This document shows positions 28,818 to 37,462 of a stretch of DNA of 64,000 bases, one piece after another. A program made the translations under genes and the position numbers. The stretch spans positions 1 through 64,000 of the forward strand of contig NZ_JYDE01000034.1 of the NCBI RefSeq assembly GCF_003263515.1, read 5' to 3'. The notes beneath the pieces are model-generated. The model ran no database searches. It was not told the DNA's origin and saw only the letters and a program-made list of their open reading frames with translations. This DNA comes from Rahnella inusitata (GTDB lineage: Bacteria; Pseudomonadota; Gammaproteobacteria; Enterobacterales; Enterobacteriaceae). How positions within the stretch are numbered: the stretch's first letter is position 1; the number at the start of each line of letters is the position of its first letter.

Positions 28818-31058
28818 TCAGGCTTGTGGCACGTCCAGCAGCGTCGATAAAAGTTGCGGTTTTCCGACCAGATAACCCTGCATATAATCCACGCCCAGCG
28901 CGTGCAGTGCCGCTTTCTGCTCTTCGGTTTCCACATATTCCGCCACAATCGCCAGATGCTTCATCCGCGCCACCTGGCAAATCGACTGCACGATGTAGCT
29001 ATCCAGCGAATCTGTCAGCATGTTGCGCACAAAGCTACCGTCAATCTTAAGGATATCGGCCTCAATCGCTTTCAGGCGGCCATAGCTGGCGTAGCCCGTC
29101 CCGAAGTCATCTATAGCGATACGGCAACCGTAGTGGCGCAGCTCACGCATGGCGTAGTCCGCGTACTTCACGTCCTGCAATAAGTGCGACTCGGTGACTT
29201 CCAGCACGATCTGGAAGGGTTCCACCTCGAACTCCTTCATCAGCGCTTTGAAATCGCGGGTGAACGTCGGGCGGCACAGGGTTGATGGCGTAAAGTTGAC
29301 GGCAAAACGCAGGCTCGGCAGCCGCACGCGGTTCTGGCTGATAAACATCAGCGCGTGCCTGAGCACCCACATATCCATCTGATACGACAGACCAAATTCG
29401 TGCACCACTGGCAGGAATTTATCTGGCATGATCAGCGCTTTATCTGAACCTTCCGACATGCGCAGCAGAATTTCATGATAGCTGTCTCCGCGCACGCCCA
29501 GGATCGGTTGTGCCATCAGTACAAATCGGTCGTCATCCAGCGCGCGCTGGATTTTATGCAGCATATCGACTTTGTCTCTGATTTCAGTCTGCACCTGGCT
29601 GTGATCGCTTTTATTCGATTCCGGCTTTCCGGTGGTCAGCGACATTTCGGCAATCCCGCTCAGTTCACCCAGCAAAATCGGCAGATGTTCGACCGGCGAA
29701 TAGACCGTGCAGTAAGACAAGCCGATATTCGGATGCAGCGGTAAACCGTTCCAGATCAGCCGAAAATCTTCAACGTACTCATACAGCTTAATAAGTTTTT
29801 CGTCGACATTGTCACAGTTCAGCCGCAGAACCAGATCGTAGCCTGGCAGGTGATAGACTTTTTCACCGGGCTGTAAGTAAGGCTTCAGCCCCATTGCCAG
29901 CTGCCGTTTGAACTGGATACGCAGCTGCATTCCGTAATTACGGCTCAGCACATCCATATCCGAAACACGTACAAAGCACAGCAGCGAGCGCGGATATACC
30001 GCCAAATCCCGGTTAAAAGCTCGCAGATTAGGCAGACCAAATACCGGATCCTGCAGCGCTGCCGCTCTGAATTTTTTCATCAGCAGCCGCTGGCGTGAAG
30101 AAATCACCGCCATCAGCAACAGCGTGAAGGTATAAACCAGCATCAGGGCGGAGACAAAAACCAGATTATGAATAAAGTTTTGCTCAGAGATAAAGCCCTG
30201 ATAGTTATGAAACAGAATGGTGAGGATAACGGTCCACACGATGCTGATGAAGTAATAGCCGTAACGCAGTGCGCCGAACAGCAGCACCGGGAACAACAGC
30301 GTGAGCGTATAATCACTGAGCAAAATTTTCATGAAAGGCTCGCTCAGCCCCTCGATGCACAGCAACCCTACCATCGTACACAGAAGCGTAAACCACACCA
30401 CGATTTCCAAAGACTTCACGCTCGGTGCGCACTGCTTACGCAACATCATGCGTAACACGCGCCAGTAACGTGGCTGCCGCAGAATGCGGATCACCAGATA
30501 AATCAGATGCGAGTTAAGCAGGATCCCCAGAATCATGGACTGAAGATTAATCAGCGTACGCAGCGTCATGAATTCGCGGGTCGCCATGCCCAGATACTGC
30601 GGCAGCAGACCACTTTCCACTACGATTTGCAGCACAATAATGAAGAAGAACGTCAGGAAAATCAGCAGCCAGCCGACGCGTACCCACGGCTGACTCATCA
30701 ATCCGAGCGGCGCGGACCAGCGGCTTCCCGCCTGCCAGCGATATCCCAGCCAGGCAAGAAACAGTGACGTGAAGTAAATCACCGTCATCAGCGTGCCCAT
30801 TTCCACACCCACGCGCAGGTAATAGCGCAGGAACAGTGCCAGCACGATGCCGGGGAATGCCGCCCAGTCAAAGACCATCAGCAGCGCCACGCAGGTCGCG
30901 AGCGGCATATAAATCAGATATGTGCGACCTTCCGGCAACGTAATGATCGGAGAGAGCCAGGAGGTGATGGGGATCAGCACCATCGCGCAGAAGATCGGAA
31001 GTCCCCACCATTTATGGCGCAGTGCATTCCAGGAAAAGAATTTTTGCATCGGGTCCAT
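28818..31058 (-). CDS. yfgF: Membrane-bound c-di-GMP phosphodiesterase YfgF (PdeF)
   Basis: This 746-residue protein has an N-terminal MASE1-like membrane region (about residues 15-320), a degenerate GGDEF domain (its signature is replaced by PGYDL) and a C-terminal EAL domain. The EAL active-site residues are kept: EIL in YHEILLRM near residue 530, NFTPS, EVTES and AIDDFGTGYASY, so hydrolysis of c-di-GMP is expected. Length matches E. coli YfgF (747), whose activity is linked to anaerobic growth. The ATG at 31058 has a weak ribosome-binding site; one at 31049 is an alternative. It converges with ppx, and a perfect FNR box lies in its promoter region. Confidence 0.94.
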   Translation of the reverse strand: MDPMQKFFSWNALRHKWWGLPIFCAMVLIPITSWLSPIITLPEGRTYLIYMPLATCVALLMVFDWAAFPGIVLALFLRYYLRVGVEMGTLMTVIYFTSLFLAWLGYRWQAGSRWSAPLGLMSQPWVRVGWLLIFLTFFFIIVLQIVVESGLLPQYLGMATREFMTLRTLINLQSMILGILLNSHLIYLVIRILRQPRYWRVLRMMLRKQCAPSVKSLEIVVWFTLLCTMVGLLCIEGLSEPFMKILLSDYTLTLLFPVLLFGALRYGYYFISIVWTVILTILFHNYQGFISEQNFIHNLVFVSALMLVYTFTLLLMAVISSRQRLLMKKFRAAALQDPVFGLPNLRAFNRDLAVYPRSLLCFVRVSDMDVLSRNYGMQLRIQFKRQLAMGLKPYLQPGEKVYHLPGYDLVLRLNCDNVDEKLIKLYEYVEDFRLIWNGLPLHPNIGLSYCTVYSPVEHLPILLGELSGIAEMSLTTGKPESNKSDHSQVQTEIRDKVDMLHKIQRALDDDRFVLMAQPILGVRGDSYHEILLRMSEGSDKALIMPDKFLPVVHEFGLSYQMDMWVLRHALMFISQNRVRLPSLRFAVNFTPSTLCRPTFTRDFKALMKEFEVEPFQIVLEVTESHLLQDVKYADYAMRELRHYGCRIAIDDFGTGYASYGRLKAIEADILKIDGSFVRNMLTDSLDSYIVQSICQVARMKHLAIVAEYVETEEQKAALHALGVDYMQGYLVGKPQLLSTLLDVPQA

Positions 31059-31248
31059 CGTCAGTTTTGCGGATATGAGTCATGCCGCAGTAAAGGTATC
31101 AGGATGAAACGGGCATCATGAAATCGTCGGGCGACAATGACGACAGGCTCCGCATTCAATTATCGTCATAAAAATGTCATTTCACAGAAACCAGCAGGAA
31201 AAAAGAAAAACAGCGGAGGTCGGTGTCATAAATCCAAAATAGAGCTGA

Positions 31249-31289
31249 ATTCTAATCGGCTTTATATTAATGCTCTTGATACTGATCAA
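31249..31289 (-). promoter_or_regulatory. FNR-dependent (class II type) promoter of yfgF
   Basis: TTGATACTGATCAA (31276-31289) is a perfect FNR box (TTGAT-N4-ATCAA). On the - strand it is followed 21 bp later by a -10 box TAGAAT (31254-31249). That is about the spacing of class II FNR-activated promoters, where the box is centred near -41.5. An alternative -10, TATAAA with a TTGATC -35 at 17 bp, overlaps the same site. E. coli yfgF is FNR-activated, which supports the assignment. Confidence 0.75.
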
Positions 31290-31497
31290 TAAACACATTC
31301 TTCAAATTTTTGACTAAAAAGACCTTAAACAATTTCTCACGTGATTAACAAATTAACAAATACATTCAAAACAATGAGATTAACTTTAAACATATAGATT
31401 GTCTGAATGGTAATGTCATCCCGCGACTTCACTTATCCGTGAAAATAAACCGCACTTTTTGCTTTTTGCCTTTATCTGGAGAGTCGTTTAGTTGTGC

Positions 31498-31510
31498 GTT
31501 ATATTGTAAC
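31498..31510. promoter_or_regulatory. Zur-like palindrome upstream of yfgG
   Basis: GTTATATTGTAAC fits the GTTATA-N-TATAAC core of Zur operators with one mismatch. It lies about 63 bp before the yfgG start. The match is short and could be chance in A/T-rich DNA. Confidence 0.25.
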
Positions 31511-31572
31511 CGTTATCATTTACATCTTTTATCACTGCCACCGGAGCAAAAATCCCCTTAACGGACTTTACT

Positions 31573-31770
31573 ATGTCTCGAAAATCCAACATCAAGTTGA
31601 TGACGAAAATTGTGTTGTCGATAAGCTTTATTATTTTGTTCGGACGTCTGGTCTACTCCGCTGTCGGCGCGTATTCGCATCATCAGAATCAAAAGCAAAC
31701 TCAACGCGAAGCGCAGACCGAAGCACGTCCTGAACACACTGATACGACGAAATCCATACCGGCGCCCTGA
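31573..31770 (+). CDS. yfgG: Small membrane protein YfgG (DUF2633)
   Basis: This 65-residue protein has one transmembrane helix (residues about 14-32, VLSISFIILFGRLVYSAVG) and a polar Gln/Glu/Pro-rich tail. It matches E. coli YfgG in the stretch MTKIVLSISFIILFGRLVYS. Its function is not clear to me. It lies next to yfgF as in E. coli, but in the opposite direction to that gene, and 36 bp before mgtE, so the two are probably co-transcribed. The ribosome-binding site is weak. Confidence 0.85.
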   Translation: MSRKSNIKLMTKIVLSISFIILFGRLVYSAVGAYSHHQNQKQTQREAQTEARPEHTDTTKSIPAP

Positions 31771-31806
31771 AGGCCTGCCGGACGTAAAAAAGAGAAAGGA
31801 CCCTGA

Positions 31807-33246
31807 ATGTCTGCCGAAAAACCAAAGAATTACGGCCAAAAGCTGGCGGAAAGTCGCCGCCGGATCCTCGATCTGCTGCTCAACACCGATGAACTCGCCG
31901 ACAGTATTCTCGGGGAAGAGATTGAGGTTGATGACGCCACGCGCGCACAACTCATGGACTACACCGCAGAACTCAGCGCGCGGGTACAAAAACTCCACGC
32001 AGCCGACGTCGCCGACGTACTGGAAGCGTTACCGATCCGCGAACGTCTGGCGCTGTGGCGGCTGGTCGAACCGGCCGCGCGCGGTAAAGCGCTGGTCGAG
32101 GTCTCAGAAACCGTCTGGGATAGCCTGATCGAAGAAATGAGCGACAAAGAACTGCTGAAAACCATGTCGCTGCTCGACGTGGACGATCAGGTATATCTGG
32201 CGGAATACCTGCCGCGTGATCTGACAGGCCGCGTACTCACGTCGCTGGAACCGAAGCAGCGGGAAAAAGTCCGCGAAGTCATGAAGTTCAACAAAGAATG
32301 CGTGGGCCGTATCATGGATTTCGAGCTGATGACCGTCCGCCCGGACGTCACTCTCGCGACCGTACAGCGCTTTCTGCGTTTGCAAAAAAGTATTCCACAG
32401 GCCAGTGACAAGTTGTTTATTACCGATCGCAAAAATACCCTGCTCGGCGAACTGCCGCTGACCGCGATTTTGCTCAACCCGCCGGAGACGAAAGTCGCCG
32501 ACGTGATGATTACCGATCTCACCAGCTTTGAGCCGGAAGACAAAGCAGAAGATGCCGCCAGCGCGTTCGAACGTTATGACCTGATTACCGCACCGGTAGT
32601 GGATAAAAAAGGCAAGCTGATGGGGCGCCTGACGGTGGAAGAGATCGTCGACTTCGTCAACAACGATACCGACAGCAATCTGCGCCGCATGGGGGGTCTG
32701 AGCCCGGAAGAGGATGTGTTTTCTCCGGTCGGCAAAGCGGTCCGTAACCGCTGGGCGTGGCTGGCGATCAATCTTTGTACCGCTTTTATTGCGTCGCGCG
32801 TTATCGGCTTATTCGAACATACGATTTCGCAGCTGGTCGCGCTGGCCGCACTGATGCCGATTGTCGCCGGGATTGGTGGTAACACCGGTAATCAGACCAT
32901 CACGATGATCGTGCGCGGTTTGGCGCTGCACCATGTGCAGGTAGGAAACCTGAAATTTCTGATGTTCAGGGAGCTCGGCGTGGCGCTGATCAACGGTTTA
33001 GTCTGGGGCGGCCTGATGGGTATCGTCACCTGGCTGCTGTACGGCGACTGGGAGATGGGTGCTGTGATGACGCTGGCGATGATCCTAAATCTGCTGCTGG
33101 CTGCCCTGATGGGTGTGATTATTCCGTTAACCATGGTGCGCATCGGCCGCGATCCGGCTATCGGTTCAAGCGTGATGATTACCGCGCTGACTGACACCGG
33201 TGGCTTCTTTATTTTCCTCGGCCTCGCCACAATCTTCCTGATCTGA
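31807..33246 (+). CDS. mgtE: Magnesium transporter/channel MgtE
   Basis: This 479-residue protein has the three MgtE parts in order: an N-terminal superhelical domain (about 30-160), a tandem CBS domain that senses cytosolic Mg2+ (about 165-290), and five transmembrane helices (about 320-479). The signature PIVAGIGGNTGNQT lies in the pore region, where MgtE dimers bind Mg2+. AAAGGA precedes the ATG. E. coli K-12 has no mgtE. The upstream gene yfgG is 36 bp away. I found no Mg2+-sensing leader such as an M-box in the short gap. A hairpin after the stop probably ends the transcript. Confidence 0.95.
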   Translation: MSAEKPKNYGQKLAESRRRILDLLLNTDELADSILGEEIEVDDATRAQLMDYTAELSARVQKLHAADVADVLEALPIRERLALWRLVEPAARGKALVEVSETVWDSLIEEMSDKELLKTMSLLDVDDQVYLAEYLPRDLTGRVLTSLEPKQREKVREVMKFNKECVGRIMDFELMTVRPDVTLATVQRFLRLQKSIPQASDKLFITDRKNTLLGELPLTAILLNPPETKVADVMITDLTSFEPEDKAEDAASAFERYDLITAPVVDKKGKLMGRLTVEEIVDFVNNDTDSNLRRMGGLSPEEDVFSPVGKAVRNRWAWLAINLCTAFIASRVIGLFEHTISQLVALAALMPIVAGIGGNTGNQTITMIVRGLALHHVQVGNLKFLMFRELGVALINGLVWGGLMGIVTWLLYGDWEMGAVMTLAMILNLLLAALMGVIIPLTMVRIGRDPAIGSSVMITALTDTGGFFIFLGLATIFLI

Positions 33247-33254
33247 TGACGGTC

Positions 33255-33285
33255 TTCCGGCCTGCGGGCCGGTAATTTCCCCTTT
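33255..33285 (+). terminator. Probable terminator of mgtE
   Basis: CCGGCC pairs with GGCCGG around TGCG, followed by a T-rich but interrupted stretch. Confidence 0.6.
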
Positions 33286-33530
33286 TCGCAAAACAATCAC
33301 AACAACAGCCCTGAAAACCTCGTTTTATTTCTGTAACGGATTATTCGTTATCGCCGAAAGAGTGATGTAGAATTCATACTAATAATCCTAAAATAATAAT
33401 CATTCACACCGACACAACGTGAATCGGCTGAACAGGCCTTATCTCCAGTGAGCCGGTGATAAATAACAGCAAAAACAAGCGTCAATGTTACTGCCTGCTG
33501 CTCATTGCCAGTCAGAAAAAGGTTTTCACC

Positions 33531-36524
33531 GTGGAAAAAAGTAAACCGACCGCTTTCCTTGTGGAAAAGGTCAACTGGAAAGTGCCTCTCCTGACTGGCA
33601 TTGCCATTTGTCTGCTGGCTCTGGCGTGTCTGAATATTGTCCAAAAAACCGCCAGTCTGGCAGGATTATGGTTACCCACGGCGTTTCTGATACCCGTGCT
33701 GTTCCATCACCGCTATCTGGACTGGATCCCGCTGCTTTGCGCCGCGGCGTTAGGTATTGCTGCCGCGCATTCCCTGATGGGATCGCACATCCTCGGTTAT
33801 CTGCCCTACACCCTCAACAATCTGATTGAGGCGACGCTGTGCGCCCTGCTGCTGCGTCGGGCGTTGCCGCAACAAGATCCCCTTTCCGGCCTGAGTCACT
33901 GGGTGAAGTTTTTGGTCATTGCGGTGATTTTCTGTCCGCTGGTCAGCTCAGTGATCATGATGATGTTCATTCTGCACATCCATACCTCGGCGCAATTACA
34001 GGAGCGTTTTGCCACCTGGTTTATGTCCGAAGCGGTGGCAATCCTCGCGCTGACCCCGCTGGGGCTTATCTACCAGCGGGGTTATCTCACGCAAATTCTG
34101 ACTTCCCGCCGCCTGATTGAATTGCTGGTCACGCTGATTGTGACGCTGACGCTCGGTTTTATGGCGCTCAAATGGCTGCCTTACACCTTCGCGTTTATCA
34201 CCATTCCTTTGCTTTGGGCTGCCATTCGTTTGCCGCGCATCGAGGCATTTATCATTTTCCTGTCGATGACGCTGATGATTGCCCTGCTGCAAACCAGCGG
34301 CATTATTACCGTCCAGCCTCATGCTATTCAGATCCCACAAGGGCTGATCTTCCTGCCGCTGTTACTGATTCTGCTGCCCGCGAATGCGATGGCAATGGCG
34401 ATGCACGCCCTGCGCACCGAGAAATCTCACATCACCCAGAGCGAAAACCGTTTTCGTAACGCGATGGAGTATTCGGCGATTGGCATGGCGTTGGTCTCGC
34501 CGCAGGGCAAATGGCTGCAGGCGAACAAATCACTGTGCAAGCTCCTGGGCTATGACGCGGAATACCTGAAAACGCTGTCGTTTCAGGACATCACCCATCC
34601 TGAAGATTTAGGTAAAGATCTCGCCTTGCTCCAGCAGCTGTTAGACGATGATATTCAGAGCTATAACATGGAGAAGCGCTACCTGTGCCGCAGCGGCGAA
34701 ATGGTTTGGGTGCTGCTGGCGGTTTCACTGGTGCGAGATGAGAACCAAAATCCGCTCTATTTCATCTCTCAGATTGAAGATATCACCGAGCTGAAACACA
34801 CCGAAATCACCAATAAGCGGCTGTCCGAAGCATTGCATGAAGAGAAAGAGCTGCTGCACATCACGCTGAACTCTATCAACGAAGCCGTGATTTCGACTGA
34901 CCGCGATCTGAATATCACCTTTATGAATCCGGTGGCTGAGAAGATGACCGGCTGGAAAGAGGCGCAGGCGCAGGGGCAGCCGGTTGGCCGGATTGTGCAT
35001 ATCACTAAAGGGCCAGACGGGCCGTTGCTCGACAATTTGCAACAGTTCGATATCAGAGAAAATCTGCACTCGTCCGTTGAACAATCGTTAGTTTTACACG
35101 GCCACAGCACAGGCCTGTTTGACGTCCAGCTGGCGGTTTCACCGTTGCGTACGCTGAAAGATGAGCCGATCGGCATCGTGCTGGTCTTGCAGGACGTCAG
35201 TAAATCCCGTGAGCTGATGCGCAAACTCAGCTACAGCGCCTCGCATGATTTACTCACTGGTTTAGCCAACCGCGGCAGTTTCGAAAAAAGCCTGAAAAAA
35301 GCACTCAGCCTGACGGCAGTACAGCATCAGGCGCACAGTCTGGCGTTTATCGATCTCGACCGTTTCAAGGCAATAAACGATACTGCGGGGCACGCGGCTG
35401 GCGACGCATTACTGCGTCAAATCAGTACGCTGATGCAGGATCACATTCGCAACAGCGATCGTCTGGCGCGGCTGGGCGGCGATGAATTTGCGCTGATCCT
35501 GTTGGATTGTCCGCTGGATCAGGGGCTGAACTCCCTTCAGCAGCTGGTGAATAAGATCAACGCGTTCCAGTTTGTCTGGGAAGACCAAATTTACCGCATC
35601 GGCGCCAGCGCCGGGCTGACGTTAATTAACAATGCCAATATCAGCGGCAGCGAGTACATGGCACAGGCCGATGTCGCCTGTTACACCGCCAAACACAACG
35701 GCCGCGGACGGGTCTTCACCTATGAGTCGCGGCAAAAACTGCAACTTTCCTCGCACACGGCGCTGTTCCGCCCCGAGGACATCACCCGTATTTTGAGTGA
35801 GAATCAGATAACCCTGCATTGCCGCGCGGCGTCGCCGCCTAAAACACCGCTGTCGGTGTGCTTCTATCAGATGTCTTTACAGCTGGCGATCCCCAACCAG
35901 ATGGCGCAAACCGCCGAACTGTTCCTGCAGGCCGCCCATTTCTACGACATGATGCCGCAAGTGGACCACTGGCTGTTACGCCGTGTGCTGACCGATTACG
36001 GGCAGGGCATTGCCAATAAAGGCATTTGCGTGGCGATCCCTGTGTCGACGGAAGGCTTATTGCAGCCAACCTTGCGCGCTGATTTGCTGGGGATGCTCGA
36101 TGAAACGCCGTTGCCGACGTCATCCATCAACCTGATGATTGACGACGCGGTCCTGTTAAAACACCCGGATTTACGGGTGTTTATTGCTGAAATACGTCGT
36201 CGCGGCTGCAAAATTGTGGTGCAGAACATTGGCAAGAACATGGTGGAATTTAACCAGCTGCCGGCTGATACGGTGGATTACGTACAGATCGACCCGAGTT
36301 TTATGGCACAAATCCATTACAACCAGATGCATGAAGTGCTGGTGACCATTTTGCACGGCAACACCCACCGGCTGAATGCTCAGACGCTGGCGGGACCGGC
36401 CGATATCACCGAGACACTGGAGAAATTGACCGGGATAGGCATCGATCTGGTTGGCGGCGATACCATCGCCCCGGAAACTTCGCTGGAAAAACTGCTCAAC
36501 ACCGGCTATTTCGGTATTCACTAA
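33531..36524 (+). CDS. dgcE: DgcE-like MASE1-PAS-PAS-GGDEF diguanylate cyclase
   Basis: This protein of about 997 residues is related to E. coli DgcE (YegE). Order: MASE1 membrane domain (about 15-290), PAS1 (about 304-425, FRNAMEYSAIGMALV), PAS2 (about 443-560), GGDEF domain with an intact LARLGGDEFALIL near residue 649 and an inhibitory RxxD (RNSD) five residues before it, then a degenerate EAL-like domain without EAL residues. It should make c-di-GMP with product inhibition. E. coli DgcE has a further PAS between these two; that segment is absent here. The GTG at 33531 follows AAAAAGG; a GTG at 33456 would add 25 residues. The stop overlaps alkA by four bases, convergently. Confidence 0.85.
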   Translation: MEKSKPTAFLVEKVNWKVPLLTGIAICLLALACLNIVQKTASLAGLWLPTAFLIPVLFHHRYLDWIPLLCAAALGIAAAHSLMGSHILGYLPYTLNNLIEATLCALLLRRALPQQDPLSGLSHWVKFLVIAVIFCPLVSSVIMMMFILHIHTSAQLQERFATWFMSEAVAILALTPLGLIYQRGYLTQILTSRRLIELLVTLIVTLTLGFMALKWLPYTFAFITIPLLWAAIRLPRIEAFIIFLSMTLMIALLQTSGIITVQPHAIQIPQGLIFLPLLLILLPANAMAMAMHALRTEKSHITQSENRFRNAMEYSAIGMALVSPQGKWLQANKSLCKLLGYDAEYLKTLSFQDITHPEDLGKDLALLQQLLDDDIQSYNMEKRYLCRSGEMVWVLLAVSLVRDENQNPLYFISQIEDITELKHTEITNKRLSEALHEEKELLHITLNSINEAVISTDRDLNITFMNPVAEKMTGWKEAQAQGQPVGRIVHITKGPDGPLLDNLQQFDIRENLHSSVEQSLVLHGHSTGLFDVQLAVSPLRTLKDEPIGIVLVLQDVSKSRELMRKLSYSASHDLLTGLANRGSFEKSLKKALSLTAVQHQAHSLAFIDLDRFKAINDTAGHAAGDALLRQISTLMQDHIRNSDRLARLGGDEFALILLDCPLDQGLNSLQQLVNKINAFQFVWEDQIYRIGASAGLTLINNANISGSEYMAQADVACYTAKHNGRGRVFTYESRQKLQLSSHTALFRPEDITRILSENQITLHCRAASPPKTPLSVCFYQMSLQLAIPNQMAQTAELFLQAAHFYDMMPQVDHWLLRRVLTDYGQGIANKGICVAIPVSTEGLLQPTLRADLLGMLDETPLPTSSINLMIDDAVLLKHPDLRVFIAEIRRRGCKIVVQNIGKNMVEFNQLPADTVDYVQIDPSFMAQIHYNQMHEVLVTILHGNTHRLNAQTLAGPADITETLEKLTGIGIDLVGGDTIAPETSLEKLLNTGYFGIH

Positions 36525-37393
36525 GGCGTGTCTGGCTGCCAGTCATTGTTGAACCATAAATGCAGCGTGGCGTAGGTGCGCCACGGTTGCCAGATTTCGG
36601 CATAGCGGGCGATTTTTCCCGGCGTCATGCCCGGAAAACGCTGTTTGATCAGATAATCCCCACCAAGGAAAACATCCGGCGCTGACCAGGCGCGCATCGC
36701 CACATAACTGGCGGTCCAACTGCCAATGCCGGGCATAGCCAGCAGCATTTTGATACTGTCCTGCGCATCGGTCATTTCATCGAGCGGTAACCGCCCTTCT
36801 TCCACCGCCTGCGCCAGCCCGATCAGACAGGCCGCGCGTTTCGCCTGCACGCCAATCCCGCGCAAATCATCCACCGTCAGTTGCCCGACAGTCGCCGGTG
36901 ATGGGAAGAGATGCGTCAGTGCCGCAAACGGCGTACTCACCGGCTCGCCCCATCTCTGCGTCAGCCGCGTGGCCAGCGTCGCTGCCATTTTCACGCTAAC
37001 CAGTTGCCCGAGGATCGCCCTGACCACCAGCTCAAAACGGTTCACACAGCCTGGCAATCTCAGCCCGATGGCATTTTCCGCCAGTGAACCTAGCCCGGCG
37101 GCGATTTGCTGCGGCTCTGCATCCAAATCCAGCAACCGTCGCACCTGCTGCGCAACGTTGTCCGCAACGGGTTCCAGCGACGGCGAAACCTGCAGCTCGA
37201 CGCTGTGCTGCCCGGCTAAAGGCCGCAGCCTGATCCAGCCGGTCAGCCGTTCGCCGCTGTGCTTCACCGCCAGCGTGCGCTGGTAGAATTCGCCGTCCTG
37301 CTGCTCGACGCCCTGCAAAGCGCGCGCGCCAAGAAAGGCCGTCATCCACTGCCAGTCGTACGGTGGTTGATAGGTCAGAAGCATTGTAGTCAC
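36521..37393 (-). CDS. alkA: DNA-3-methyladenine glycosylase II AlkA
   Basis: This 290-residue base-excision repair enzyme removes N3-methyladenine and related alkylated bases. The N-terminal TBP-like domain (about 1-110) is followed by the helix-hairpin-helix domain, with MPGIGSWTASYVAMRAW and the catalytic aspartate in GGDYLIKQRFPGMTP. Length matches the family (282). A GTG at 37393 has AAGGA seven bases upstream; the ATG three codons later (MLLTYQPPYDW) aligns with the E. coli start, so either is possible. No ada gene is adjacent. It lies downstream of cysS with a terminator between. Confidence 0.95.
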   Translation of the reverse strand: MTTMLLTYQPPYDWQWMTAFLGARALQGVEQQDGEFYQRTLAVKHSGERLTGWIRLRPLAGQHSVELQVSPSLEPVADNVAQQVRRLLDLDAEPQQIAAGLGSLAENAIGLRLPGCVNRFELVVRAILGQLVSVKMAATLATRLTQRWGEPVSTPFAALTHLFPSPATVGQLTVDDLRGIGVQAKRAACLIGLAQAVEEGRLPLDEMTDAQDSIKMLLAMPGIGSWTASYVAMRAWSAPDVFLGGDYLIKQRFPGMTPGKIARYAEIWQPWRTYATLHLWFNNDWQPDTP

Positions 37394-37405
37394 AGGACGA
37401 TCCTT

Positions 37406-37435
37406 ATAAAAATGGCCCCCAAACGGGAGCCATTG
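37406..37435 (-). terminator. Terminator of cysS
   Basis: On the - strand AATGGCTCCC pairs with GGGGGCCATT around a short loop, with one mismatch, and is followed by a T run. Confidence 0.82.
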
Positions 37436-37462
37436 AGCGTAGCTGAAAAAACAGGGGAAGGA

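Larger units (their letters stand above)
31059..31572. other. A/T-rich intergenic region between yfgF and yfgG, 514 bp
   Basis: This divergent gap is clearly more A/T-rich than the flanking genes. It holds the FNR-type promoter of yfgF and a palindrome before yfgG, listed separately. I see no additional gene; the short frames here lack ribosome-binding sites and recognisable sequence. Confidence 0.6.

Noticed and set aside
31771..31806. Mg2+ riboswitch before mgtE
   Set aside because: The yfgG-mgtE gap is only 36 bp and shows no M-box-like structure; the region upstream of yfgG also shows none.
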